This document shows, piece by piece, positions 34,171-42,532 of a DNA stretch of 64,000 nucleotides. Both the position numbers and the translations under genes were made by a program. Positions within the stretch are counted from its first letter, which is position 1. Each line of letters begins with the position of its first letter. The notes under the pieces were generated by a model. That model did not search any database. It saw only the letters and a list, made by a program, of their open reading frames with translations, and was not told the DNA's origin. The DNA is from Stagnihabitans sp043721775 (GTDB lineage Bacteria; Pseudomonadota; Alphaproteobacteria; Rhodobacterales; Rhodobacteraceae), in NCBI GenBank assembly GCA_043721775.1, contig JAYSQA010000277.1:1-64000 (forward strand), written 5' to 3'.

Positions 34171-35663
34171 TGCGGCGCAGCTTTCCGGGCTGGAAAATCG
34201 CCTTCGCGGCGTTGCTTTTGGGCGTGGGGATGGCTGCCGGGCTGGCCCCCCTGCGGTTCTGGTGGTTGGCGCTGCCCGCATTGGCTGCGGGGTTGCGGCT
34301 TGTCCGCACCTCCTCGCCGGGGCAGACGGCATGGGTGGGCTGGCTTTTGGGAGTGGGCTATTTTGGCGCAGGCCTGAACTGGATCGTCGAGCCGTTCATG
34401 GTTGATGCCGCCACCTATGGCTGGATGGCACCGTTCGCGCTGATCCTGATGGCGGGCGGGCTGGCGCTGTTCTGGGCGGCGGGCTTTGGCATCGGCGCAA
34501 GGTTTCCCCGGCGCGGCTTGGGGATTGTGGCAGCGCTGACCGCGATGGAGTTCCTGCGTGGCTATGCGCTGACCGGGTTCCCGTGGGCCCTGCCCGCCCA
34601 TTTCTGGATCGACACCCCGGTGGCACAGGTTGACGCGCTGGTGGGGCCGTTCGGGTTGACCCTTCTGACGCTTTCGACCGCCAGCCTTGCCGCACGCCTG
34701 TCCCCGCGCGGCCTTGTCGGCGCAGCCATGATGCTGGCCGCGGGCTGGGGCTACGGGCTTTGGGCACTGGCGCAGCCCGATCCGGCAGCCCCAGGCCTGA
34801 TCCTGCGGCTGGTGCAGCCCAACGCAGCCCAAGACGCCAAATGGGACCCCGACCACGCGCAGACGTTCTTTGAACGGCTGATGTCCGCCACCGCCGCCCC
34901 GCCCGGCCCGTTGGGCAAGGTCGATCTGGTGATCTGGCCCGAAACCGCCCTGCCCTATCTGGTCGAGGATGACCCGCAACTGCCCGCCATCATTGCCAGC
35001 GCCTCGCATGGTGTGCCAGTGGCGGTGGGCCTGCAACGGGTGGAATATGCCGGAAAGGATGTGCTGGGCTTCAACAGCCTGCATGTCTTCGGCCCCGGAG
35101 GGGCGCTGCTGGCGGCCTATGACAAGCACCATCTGGTGCCGTTTGGTGAGTATGTGCCGTTCGGCGACCTTGCCTATGACTGGTTCGGGATCGCGGCCTT
35201 TGCCGCCCGCACCGGCCACGCTTACAGCCCTGGCCCCGGGCCTGCGGTGCTGAACCTTGGGGCCAGGCTGGGCAAGGTCTTGCCGCTGATCTGCTATGAG
35301 GCGGTGTTTCCGCAGGACCTGGCCGTGTCCGAACGCGCGGACTGGATCTTGCAGATCACCAATGATGCATGGTTCGGCACGCTGTCCGGTCCGTTCCAAC
35401 ATGCCGATCAGGCCCGGTTGCGCGCCATCGAACAGGGCCTGCCGCTGGTTCGGGTTGGCAATACCGGCGTCACGGAAATGATCGACGCCCGAGGGCGCAT
35501 CACCGCCGCCCTGCCCTTTGGCGTGGAGGGTTTTCTTGATGCGGCCCTGCCCGGCCCACTGAATGCGCCGCCCTATGCCCGCTTTGCCGAGTTTCCGGCC
35601 CTTCTGTTGCTGGCAGGTTGCGCCCTTCTGGCAATACGCCGACAATCCTCGCCTTCCGCTTGA
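34170..35663 (+). CDS. lnt: Apolipoprotein N-acyltransferase
   Basis: 497 residues: about six N-terminal membrane helices, then a periplasmic nitrilase domain with the triad Glu in WPETALPYL, Lys in YDKHHLVPFGEYVP and Cys in LICYEAVFP, and a C-terminal helix. It adds the third acyl chain to lipoproteins such as the L,D-transpeptidase at 275-1129. Translation is coupled to corC. Confidence 0.95.
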   Translation: MRRSFPGWKIAFAALLLGVGMAAGLAPLRFWWLALPALAAGLRLVRTSSPGQTAWVGWLLGVGYFGAGLNWIVEPFMVDAATYGWMAPFALILMAGGLALFWAAGFGIGARFPRRGLGIVAALTAMEFLRGYALTGFPWALPAHFWIDTPVAQVDALVGPFGLTLLTLSTASLAARLSPRGLVGAAMMLAAGWGYGLWALAQPDPAAPGLILRLVQPNAAQDAKWDPDHAQTFFERLMSATAAPPGPLGKVDLVIWPETALPYLVEDDPQLPAIIASASHGVPVAVGLQRVEYAGKDVLGFNSLHVFGPGGALLAAYDKHHLVPFGEYVPFGDLAYDWFGIAAFAARTGHAYSPGPGPAVLNLGARLGKVLPLICYEAVFPQDLAVSERADWILQITNDAWFGTLSGPFQHADQARLRAIEQGLPLVRVGNTGVTEMIDARGRITAALPFGVEGFLDAALPGPLNAPPYARFAEFPALLLLAGCALLAIRRQSSPSA

Positions 35664-35694
35664 CGCCCTTGGGCAATGGGGCTAGCGCTGCCCG

Positions 35695-35746
35695 CCATAC
35701 TGCCACAACGGCTTCCTGGCGTGGCAGAGAACATCCAACGGAGCAT
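35695..35746 (+). promoter_or_regulatory. SAM/SAH riboswitch upstream of metK
   Basis: The stem CTGCCAC (35700-35706) pairs with GTGGCAG (35721-35727) around the loop AACGGCTTCCTGGC. Downstream GGAGCA (35740-35745) can pair with GCTTCC in the loop, forming the pseudoknot of the SAM/SAH riboswitch known from Rhodobacterales metK leaders. GGAG is also the ribosome binding site for the ATG at 35754, so ligand binding should block translation: high SAM (or SAH) lowers MetK synthesis. The match is of the consensus loop and spacing, recalled rather than searched. Confidence 0.9.
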
Positions 35747-35753
35747 TTCCCCC

Positions 35754-36932
35754 ATGTCATCTACCTCGCCGCGCAAGTCCTACGTCTTCACCTCCGAATC
35801 CGTGTCGGAGGGGCATCCTGATAAATTGTGTGATCGCGTGTCGGACGCGGTTCTGGATGCCTTCCTGACCGTCGAACCCAACGCCCGCGTGGCCTGTGAG
35901 ACGTTTGCCACCACCGGGCGTGTCATTGTCGGCGGTGAAGTGGGTCTGTCGGACCCCGAAGCCTTGGCCACCATGATGGACCGGGTTGACGATATCGTGC
36001 GCGGCTGCGTGCGTGACATCGGCTATGAACAGCAAGAGTTCCACTGGAACACTTTGGCCGTGCAGAATTACCTGCACAAGCAATCCGCCCATATCGCCCA
36101 AGGCGTTGACCGCGACGGTGCCGGGGATCAGGGCATCATGTTCGGCTATGCCTGCCGCGAGACGCCGGAACTGATGCCGGCCCCCATCCAATACGCCCAC
36201 GCCATCCTGCGCCGTCTGGCCGAAGTGCGTAAATCCGGCGTCGAGCCGACCCTGCGCCCGGACGCCAAAAGCCAATTGTCGCTACGCTACGAAGACGGCG
36301 TGCCGGTCGAGGTGACCTCGATCGTTCTCTCGCACCAGCACGAAAGTGTCGATCAGGACAGCGCCGCGATCCGCGCGATTGTGGAGCCCTATATCCGCGA
36401 AGTCCTGCCCTCGGGCTGGATCACCGAGGCGACGGAATGGTGGGTCAATCCGACGGGAACTTTCGTGATCGGCGGGCCGGATGGCGACGCTGGGCTTACC
36501 GGCCGCAAGATCATCGTTGACACCTATGGTGGCGCGGCTCCGCACGGCGGCGGCGCGTTTTCGGGCAAGGATCCGACCAAGGTGGACCGTTCGGCCGCTT
36601 ATGCCGCACGCTATCTGGCCAAGAACGTGGTGGCCGCAGGTCTGGCCGACCGCTGCACGCTGCAAGTGTCCTATGCCATCGGGGTGGCCAAGCCCTTGTC
36701 GATCTATGTCGACACCCACGGCACCGGCCGCGTTGACGAAGCGCAGATCGAGCGCGCCGTGGCGACGTGCATGGACCTGACTCCGCGCGGCATCCGGACC
36801 CATCTGGGCCTGAACAAGCCGATCTACGCCCGCACCTCAGCCTACGGTCACTTTGGCCGCGCACCGACTGAGGATGGCGGCTTTTCGTGGGAGAAGACCG
36901 ACCTGACCGAGGCGCTGAAGAACGCCGTCTGA
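35754..36932 (+). CDS. metK: S-adenosylmethionine synthase
   Basis: 392 residues. FTSESVSEGHPDK at the start, GAGDQGIMFGYA and GGGAFSGKDPTKVDRS are the ATP/methionine-site signatures. It makes SAM from ATP and methionine. The start at 35754 is set by the riboswitch-embedded GGAG. A perfect 11-bp hairpin follows the stop. Confidence 0.97.
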   Translation: MSSTSPRKSYVFTSESVSEGHPDKLCDRVSDAVLDAFLTVEPNARVACETFATTGRVIVGGEVGLSDPEALATMMDRVDDIVRGCVRDIGYEQQEFHWNTLAVQNYLHKQSAHIAQGVDRDGAGDQGIMFGYACRETPELMPAPIQYAHAILRRLAEVRKSGVEPTLRPDAKSQLSLRYEDGVPVEVTSIVLSHQHESVDQDSAAIRAIVEPYIREVLPSGWITEATEWWVNPTGTFVIGGPDGDAGLTGRKIIVDTYGGAAPHGGGAFSGKDPTKVDRSAAYAARYLAKNVVAAGLADRCTLQVSYAIGVAKPLSIYVDTHGTGRVDEAQIERAVATCMDLTPRGIRTHLGLNKPIYARTSAYGHFGRAPTEDGGFSWEKTDLTEALKNAV

Positions 36933-36941
36933 CGCGACCCA

Positions 36942-36964
36942 AGGATGGGCGGACCGCCCATCCT
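36942..36964. terminator. Perfect inverted repeat after metK
   Basis: AGGATGGGCGG (36942-36952) and CCGCCCATCCT (36954-36964) are perfect complements. No clear T-run follows. Lies between convergent genes. Confidence 0.6.
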
Positions 36965-36966
36965 AC

Positions 36967-37725
36967 CTAGTCCCGAGGTTTGCGCGCCACGACCGTGAAG
37001 GGCGCAAATGAGCCGACGGACAGGGTGCTGATGATCCTGTCCTTGATCGGATGCAGCACGTTCACCCGGATCTCTGTCGCACCAAGGGCCTGCAAGGCTT
37101 CGGGATACTGCTGTCGTCCCTCGATATCGGTGACAGCAAGAACACCACCGGGTTTGAGAACCCGCAGCATTTCGGACCGCGCGGCATGGCGCTGCGCCAG
37201 TTCTGGGACATTGTGAACGGCCCAGGCGGACAGCACCACGTCAAAACGTTCCGCCGCAAAGGGCAAGGCAACCATGTCGCCGGTCTGGACGGTGACCCGG
37301 TCCTGCACACCTGCCGCTGCGGCGTTGGCGAGCGTGGCGGCGGCGCAGTTCTGCGCCTGATCCTGCGCCCGCCACAGGTCTATCCCGACGGCCCGGCCCG
37401 TTGTCAGACGCCGGGCCGCCCCGATCAGCATCAGACCACGACCGCAGCCCACATCAAGCACAGCCTCGTCCCCGCGCCATGTCAGGCCGGACAGCAGGGT
37501 GTCACGGTCACGGACCTTGCCGATCCGGCTTTCGAAGACCATGAAACTGCCCATCCCCGACAGATACAGCGCCACACCACCTGCAAAGAATGCGGCGCTG
37601 GCCGCCCATACTCCTGATGCAAGCGACAGGATCAAGACTGCCACGGCACTTGCCGCCAAGCCCCCGATCAGAAAGCCGCGTATCAACCCCGGTGCGTCCT
37701 GTCCGTAATTTACCTTTGCGTTCAT
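36967..37725 (-). CDS. Membrane-anchored SAM-dependent methyltransferase
   Basis: 252 residues. Two N-terminal hydrophobic helices (about 16-38 and 41-62) precede a class I methyltransferase domain whose SAM site is VLDVGCGRGLM; the DMVALPF and FDVVLSAWAVHN segments follow. The substrate is not clear, perhaps a lipid or quinone because of the membrane anchor. The ATG at 37725 has GAGGG six bases upstream. Confidence 0.82.
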   Translation of the reverse strand: MNAKVNYGQDAPGLIRGFLIGGLAASAVAVLILSLASGVWAASAAFFAGGVALYLSGMGSFMVFESRIGKVRDRDTLLSGLTWRGDEAVLDVGCGRGLMLIGAARRLTTGRAVGIDLWRAQDQAQNCAAATLANAAAAGVQDRVTVQTGDMVALPFAAERFDVVLSAWAVHNVPELAQRHAARSEMLRVLKPGGVLAVTDIEGRQQYPEALQALGATEIRVNVLHPIKDRIISTLSVGSFAPFTVVARKPRD

Positions 37726-37840
37726 TATCACCCTCGCTGGCTGCTGGACGATTTAGCCGGGCGGTCCAAAACATCAACCGCAATTGACCTGCCGGGATGA
37801 CTGGTCTAGGACGATGTGGCGACAACCGCCGGGGATTGCG

Positions 37841-38305
37841 ATGACCCAAACCGATGTCTCAAGCCTGACGCAGTTGGGGCATAGCACCGCCCAGCCGCAA
37901 AGCCCCGATCAAGCGGTGCTGGAACGGGTGCCGACCAGCCACGCGGGTACGCAGTACATGGTGCGCTTTGTGGCGCCCGAGTTCACGTCGCTTTGCCCGA
38001 TGACAGGGCAGCCGGACTTCGCCCATATCGTGATCGACTATGTGCCGCGCAACTGGCTGGTGGAATCGAAGTCGCTGAAACTGTACCTGCACAGCTTTCG
38101 CAACCACGGGGCGTTTCACGAGGATTGCACGTTGGACATCGCCAAAAAGCTGGAGAGCCTGCTGGACCCGGAGTGGCTGCGCATTGGGGCCTATTGGTAT
38201 CCGCGTGGCGGCATACCGATCGACGTGTTCTGGCAAACCGGCGTCCCGCCTGCCGGTGTCTGGATCCCCGATCAGGGCGTAGCACCCTACCGCGCGCGCG
38301 GCTGA
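37841..38305 (+). CDS. queF: 7-cyano-7-deazaguanine reductase
   Basis: 154 residues, the short YkvM-type QueF. The nucleophile C52 is in SLCPMTGQPDFAH with the catalytic Asp59, and ESKSLKLYLHSFRN is the substrate motif. It reduces preQ0 to preQ1 in queuosine synthesis. The ATG at 37841 was chosen because it matches the family start. No preQ1 riboswitch was recognised upstream. Confidence 0.94.
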   Translation: MTQTDVSSLTQLGHSTAQPQSPDQAVLERVPTSHAGTQYMVRFVAPEFTSLCPMTGQPDFAHIVIDYVPRNWLVESKSLKLYLHSFRNHGAFHEDCTLDIAKKLESLLDPEWLRIGAYWYPRGGIPIDVFWQTGVPPAGVWIPDQGVAPYRARG

Positions 38306-38388
38306 ACGGCAAAACTGGCGCAAGCCTCGCCCCTTGACGCCCGGCCCTGCGCAGGACTATCCCGCGCCATCCCGACAAAAGGCCGAAC

Positions 38389-39099
38389 ATGACCCGCGAC
38401 ACCGATCCCAATGGCGAAGCAGCGCCCGCCCGCCGCAATTTCTATGGCCGCATCCGGGGCAAGACCCTGCGCGCCAGCCAGAAGGACTATCTGGCCGAGG
38501 ATCTTGGCCCGCTGACCCTGCACGGCGTGACCCGCGACGAGAACCCGGCCCGCAGTCTTGTGGCCCTGGAGCCATGGCGCGCGGGCCGCCCGCTGTGGCT
38601 GGAGATAGGCTTTGGCGGCGGCGAGCATCTGGTGCATATGGCAGCAGCCAATCCCGATGTCGCGCTGATCGGCGCAGAACCCTTCGTCAACGGTATCGCG
38701 ATGCTGCTGGGCAAGGTGCGTGAGACAAAGGTGACCAACTTGCGCCTGCACCCCGGCGACGTGCGCGACCTGTTCGAAGTGCTGCCCGAGGCCAGTGTGT
38801 CAAAGGTCTTCCTCAACTACCCCGACCCCTGGCCAAAGGCCCGCCACCACCGCCGCCGCTTTGTGACCCAAGGCTACCTGACAGCACTGGCCCGCCTCAC
38901 CATACCGGGCTCGGACTTTCGCGTATCCACCGACATTCCTGACTATGTCCGCCAGACGCTGGAAGAAGTCCCACCGGCAGGCTTCACCCTGATCACGCAA
39001 GGTGCTGTGGCCTGGGAGGACTGGCTGTCCACCCGGTACGAACAAAAAGCCCTGCGCGAGGGCCGGGTGCCCCATTACATGACGTTCCACCGAACCTGA
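38389..39099 (+). CDS. trmB: tRNA (guanine-N7)-methyltransferase
   Basis: 236 residues. The SAM-binding LWLEIGFGGGEHL and the catalytic motif FLNYPDPWPKARHHRRR are intact. It methylates G46 of tRNA. The following 275 bases, up to aroA, contain the dispersed intergenic element. Confidence 0.95.
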   Translation: MTRDTDPNGEAAPARRNFYGRIRGKTLRASQKDYLAEDLGPLTLHGVTRDENPARSLVALEPWRAGRPLWLEIGFGGGEHLVHMAAANPDVALIGAEPFVNGIAMLLGKVRETKVTNLRLHPGDVRDLFEVLPEASVSKVFLNYPDPWPKARHHRRRFVTQGYLTALARLTIPGSDFRVSTDIPDYVRQTLEEVPPAGFTLITQGAVAWEDWLSTRYEQKALREGRVPHYMTFHRT

Positions 39100-39114
39100 C
39101 CACCTGATCCAAAC

Positions 39115-39302
39115 GAGCGCGTGCCGCGCACTCCTTTTGTCTCGCCTCTGGCGCAAGCGCTAACCGGCTCAGGTGTGCCTCCGGCGGGAGTATTTGGCCA
39201 AGGTGAAACGCAAGAGGCGCTTCTGGCCCTTTCATATTTGCACAAATATCCCGCAGGGAGGTCCGGAGGGGTGCGAAACCCCTCCGGCTTTGAATGCAGC
39301 AG
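39115..39302 (+). repeat. Dispersed intergenic element, copy ahead of aroA
   Basis: About 188 bases from GAGCGCGTGCCGCGCA to GCAGCAG. The reverse complement of 59517-59699 aligns along nearly the whole length: the first ~40 bases are almost identical (GTCTCGCCTCTGGCG in both), then CCTTTCAT, CACAAATATCCC, GGGAGGTCCGGAGGG, GAAACC and TGATGCAGCAG-like ends. GGAGGGGT and ACCCCTCC near 39264-39285 form a strong hairpin. Both full copies stand in the same orientation 50-75 bases ahead of a gene start. Confidence 0.75.
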
Positions 39303-39375
39303 ACCGACGGGTGGCAAGGGTGGACCCTGTAGCCTGCTTGCGCTATCAGGCGTCGCAAACATCAGGAGAGCCCAA

Positions 39376-40722
39376 ATGTCCGCACACGACACCGCCCAAC
39401 CGATGACCGCCCGCAAGTCCGGCCCGCTGAAAGGTGTGGCCTTGGTGCCGGGTGACAAGTCGATCAGCCATCGGGCGCTGATTTTCGGGGCCATGGCGGT
39501 GGGTGAGACCCGGATCACCGGTCTGCTGGAAGGGCAGGATGTGCTTGACACCGCCAAGGCAATGCGGGCCTTTGGCGCTGCGGTTGTTCAGCACGGGCCG
39601 GGGGCGTGGTCGGTCAATGGCGTGGGTGTCGGCGGCTTTCAGGAACCTGCCGATGTGATTGATTGCGGCAATTCGGGCACCGGAGTGCGGCTGATCATGG
39701 GGACCATGGCCACCACGCCGATCACCGCCACCTTCACCGGCGATGCCAGCTTGCGCAAACGGCCGATGCGGCGGGTGACCGATCCCCTATCGCTGTTTGG
39801 CACGCAGGCCTTTGGCCGCAAGGGCGGGCGGTTGCCGATGACCGTGGTGGGCGCGGCCCATCCGGCCTCGGTGCGCTACACCTTGCCGGTGGCCAGCGCG
39901 CAGGTCAAATCCGCCATCCTTCTGGCCGGTCTGAATGCGCCTGGCCAAACCGTCGTTATCGAAAAGGAACCAACGCGCGACCATTCCGAGCGGATGCTGC
40001 TGGGCTTTGGCGCTGACCTGACGGTCGAGAAAACCGCCCACGGCAATGTCATCACCCTGACCGGCCGCCCCACCCTGCGCCCGCAGACTGTTGCCGTGCC
40101 GCGTGATCCGTCCTCGGCGGCTTTCCCGGTGTGCGCGGCGCTGATTGTGGAGGGTTCCGACATTATGGTGCCCGGCGTCAGCCAGAACCTGACGCGGAAT
40201 GGTCTTTATCTGACATTGGTTGAAATGGGCGCCGAGATCGAGTTCCAGAACCCCCGCACCGAGGGTGGCGAGCCGGTCGCCGATCTGCGCGTGCGGTTCA
40301 GCGGCAACATGAAGGGCATCGAAGTTCCGCCCGAACGTGCGCCGTCGATGATTGACGAATATCCTATTCTGTCGGTCGTGGCCTCGTTCGCCACGGGCAA
40401 GACTGTCATGCGCGGCGTCAAAGAGCTGCGCGTCAAGGAATCCGACCGGATCGACGCCATGGCGCGGGGCTTGGAAGCCTGCGGTGTCAAGGTTGAAGAA
40501 GACGAGGATACGCTGATCGTGCACGGCATGGGGGCTGGCGGTATGCCGGGTGGGGCCACGGCCAAGACCCATATCGACCACCGTATCGCGATGAGCTTTC
40601 TGGTCGCCGGCATGGCCTCGAAACAGCCGGTGTCGGTCGACGATGCCTCGCCCATCGTGACCTCGTTCCCGATCTTTGAAGGCCTGATGACCGGTTTGGG
40701 TGCGACACTGACGCAGGGCTGA
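39376..40722 (+). CDS. aroA: 3-phosphoshikimate 1-carboxyvinyltransferase (class II EPSP synthase)
   Basis: 448 residues. PGDKSISHRA, ITGLLEGQDVLDT, ASAQVKSAILLAGL, PSMIDEYPIL and LRVKESDR are typical of class II AroA (the group that contains the Agrobacterium CP4 enzyme). It joins shikimate 3-phosphate and phosphoenolpyruvate. The motif corresponding to CP4 GNAATG reads GNSGTG, so the Ala linked to glyphosate insensitivity in CP4 is Gly here. The ATG at 39376 follows AGGAGAG. The frame is open upstream to 39121 through the dispersed element, but that part is not AroA. Confidence 0.95.
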   Translation: MSAHDTAQPMTARKSGPLKGVALVPGDKSISHRALIFGAMAVGETRITGLLEGQDVLDTAKAMRAFGAAVVQHGPGAWSVNGVGVGGFQEPADVIDCGNSGTGVRLIMGTMATTPITATFTGDASLRKRPMRRVTDPLSLFGTQAFGRKGGRLPMTVVGAAHPASVRYTLPVASAQVKSAILLAGLNAPGQTVVIEKEPTRDHSERMLLGFGADLTVEKTAHGNVITLTGRPTLRPQTVAVPRDPSSAAFPVCAALIVEGSDIMVPGVSQNLTRNGLYLTLVEMGAEIEFQNPRTEGGEPVADLRVRFSGNMKGIEVPPERAPSMIDEYPILSVVASFATGKTVMRGVKELRVKESDRIDAMARGLEACGVKVEEDEDTLIVHGMGAGGMPGGATAKTHIDHRIAMSFLVAGMASKQPVSVDDASPIVTSFPIFEGLMTGLGATLTQG

Positions 40723-40775
40723 CGCAAGGCCAGCGCCGGGCTGCGATGGGCAAGGTCGCCAAAAGGGGGCGTGCC

Positions 40776-41248
40776 ATGAAGACGCTGAACTGGGCTCTGC
40801 CTTTGGTCAGCCTTGCCAGTTATGCGCTGCTGGTGCAATATCTGGCGCGCAACTGACGGCTCAAGGCGGCGCCACGCCCCTTTGATCTGCGCGCCCTAGG
40901 CTATGGCGTCGCCGAGGTGAAAGCCTGTGTTTCCGCACTGACGCCCATGGGCACAGCACTTTACCTTGGCCCGATCCGGCTGAATGACACGGTCTTCCCC
41001 TTCCTGTTCACCGCGACCCCGTGCCTGCCCCTGCATCGTCTGGACCAGCTGTGGTTTCTGCCCGCCCTTGCTTATGGCATCTTCGATCTGGCCGAGAATG
41101 TCGCCGTGGCCCGCCTGCTGCGCGCTGGCCCGGATATGCAGGCCGGGGCGGTCGCCCTTGCCTCGGGCTTTACCCAAGCCAGGTTTGCGGCTGGGGGGGG
41201 GCGGTTCTGGTGGCGCTATATGGCCTTTGGCGTGGATGGCGGCGCTGA
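40776..41248 (+). pseudogene. Broken small membrane protein gene (in-frame TGA plus G-run frameshift)
   Basis: Reading from the ATG at 40776 (AGGGGG upstream) gives 26 residues (MKTLNWALPL...YLARN) and then TGA at 40854-40856. The same frame continues without stop as RLKAAPRPFDLRALGYGVAEVKA and then hydrophobic helices (LDQLWFLPALAYGIFDLAENVAVARLL). At a run of nine G (41193-41201) the frame leaves a membrane-helix pattern; with one more G it reads AVLVALYGLWRGWRR and stops at 41248. So two lesions separate a likely intact ~157-residue membrane protein. Family not recognised. It may be a dead gene, or one switched by the G tract. Confidence 0.65.
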
Positions 41249-41264
41249 CGGACAGCGGCCCCGA

Positions 41265-41699
41265 TCAAAAGGGCCGCGTGCCGATCTGCTGGGCCACCAT
41301 CACCAGATAGCCATCCGGGTCCTGCACCAGAAACTCGCGCTGGCCACCAAGGCAATCGCCCCAGTCGCGCCATTTCTCCCGCAGGGCGACGTAGAAGCCA
41401 TGGCCCGCCGCGTCAAACACCGCGTGAACCGCCGCTACATCTGCCACGAACACCTGCAACACCGCCCCCCGCCCGAACGGAGCCTGCATCGCGCCGGTCT
41501 CCCAATCGCCGTCGCGTTCGTAGATCATCACCTGCGCGCCGTCCGGGTGCTGCAACATCGCCAGCTTTTGCGCCGGGCGCTGGAAGGCGGGCACAAAACC
41601 CAGCATCCCGGTCCACCATGCCAAAGATGCCGAAAAATCCTGCACCATCATCTCGGCGACAAGTGGGTTCCATGATTTTGGCCTAGAACCTAGCCCCAT
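41265..41699 (-). CDS. VOC family (glyoxalase/bleomycin-resistance fold) protein
   Basis: 144 residues with the paired beta-alpha-beta-beta-beta modules of the VOC fold: LVAEMMVQDFSASLAWWTGMLGF at the start, QVFVADVAAVHAVF in the middle and QREFLVQDPDGYLV near the end. The final E/D-P-D-G-Y-L pattern is typical of the bleomycin-resistance/dioxygenase subgroup. Substrate unknown. The ATG at 41699 has AGGAGG six bases upstream. Convergent with the broken membrane-protein gene. Confidence 0.82.
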   Translation of the reverse strand: MGLGSRPKSWNPLVAEMMVQDFSASLAWWTGMLGFVPAFQRPAQKLAMLQHPDGAQVMIYERDGDWETGAMQAPFGRGAVLQVFVADVAAVHAVFDAAGHGFYVALREKWRDWGDCLGGQREFLVQDPDGYLVMVAQQIGTRPF

Positions 41700-41763
41700 C
41701 CGCGCCTCCTGTTTGACTTGCGGGTCAGGCTAGGGGAGAAGGCCGCAAACGGAAAGGGTGGTC

Positions 41764-42360
41764 ATGAATTTCACCGTGGCAATTGATGGGCCTGCGGCGG
41801 CAGGCAAGGGCACGATCAGCCGGGCGCTGGCCCTACAGTTTGGCTTTGCGCATCTGGACACCGGGCTGTTGTACCGGGCCGTAGGGGCCAAAGGCGGCGA
41901 TCCAGCACTTGCGGCGCAAACGCTGATGCCTGCGGACCTCGCCAGCCCCGACCTGCGCAGCCTTGCGGCCGGACAGGCCGCCAGCCGCGTTGCCGTCATT
42001 CCAGCCGTGCGCGCCGCCTTGACCGACTTTCAGCGCAGCTTTGCCCGCCGCCCAGGGGGCGCTGTGCTGGATGGCCGCGACATCGGCACCATCATCTGCC
42101 CGCAGGCCGAGGTGAAACTGTACGTTACAGCCAGCGCCGAGGTTCGCGCCCATCGCCGCTGGCTGGAGGTGGGCGGCGATGCAGCCCAGGTTCTGGCCGA
42201 GGTGCGCGAACGCGACGCCCGCGACATGAACCGCGCCGAGGCCCCACTGAAGCCCGCGTCCGATGCCTTGCTGCTGGACACCTCGACCATGACGATTGAT
42301 CAGGCGGTGGCCATGGCCATCGCTGCCGTGGCGGCGGGTTTGGCCAAAGCCGGATCATAG
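41764..42360 (+). CDS. cmk: Cytidylate kinase
   Basis: 198 residues. The P-loop AIDGPAAAGKGT starts at residue 6; DTGLLYRA, DGRDIGTIICP and the R-x-R-D lid (RERDARDMNR) are intact. It phosphorylates CMP and dCMP. GGAAAGGG lies in front of the ATG at 41764. rpsA, its usual downstream partner, is not next to it; a glycosyltransferase follows instead. Confidence 0.94.
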   Translation: MNFTVAIDGPAAAGKGTISRALALQFGFAHLDTGLLYRAVGAKGGDPALAAQTLMPADLASPDLRSLAAGQAASRVAVIPAVRAALTDFQRSFARRPGGAVLDGRDIGTIICPQAEVKLYVTASAEVRAHRRWLEVGGDAAQVLAEVRERDARDMNRAEAPLKPASDALLLDTSTMTIDQAVAMAIAAVAAGLAKAGS

Positions 42361-42382
42361 GCCTGACGTGCCGCGCAAACCT

Positions 42383-42404
42383 CCCGCAGTCGTGACGCTG
42401 CGGG
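42383..42404 (+). terminator. Hairpin after cmk
   Basis: CCCGCAG (42383-42389) pairs with CTGCGGG (42398-42404) around eight bases, 20 bases after the cmk stop. Only a weak T-run follows (CTCTTG). Confidence 0.55.
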
Positions 42405-42532
42405 CTCTTGACCACGGATCCAAAACCCCGCACAGCGCGAACGGTCGGGCCATGCGATGACCCGGTCACACGCCGCGTGTTGGTTGCGGGCCGCTTTGGC
42501 CCATCGCTTGCAAAGTCTGGCCAGCGGCAGAT

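Noticed and set aside
33786..35645. A 619-codon open frame on the minus strand.
   Set aside because: Shadow of corC and lnt; rich in Gln, Gly and Arg and without domains.
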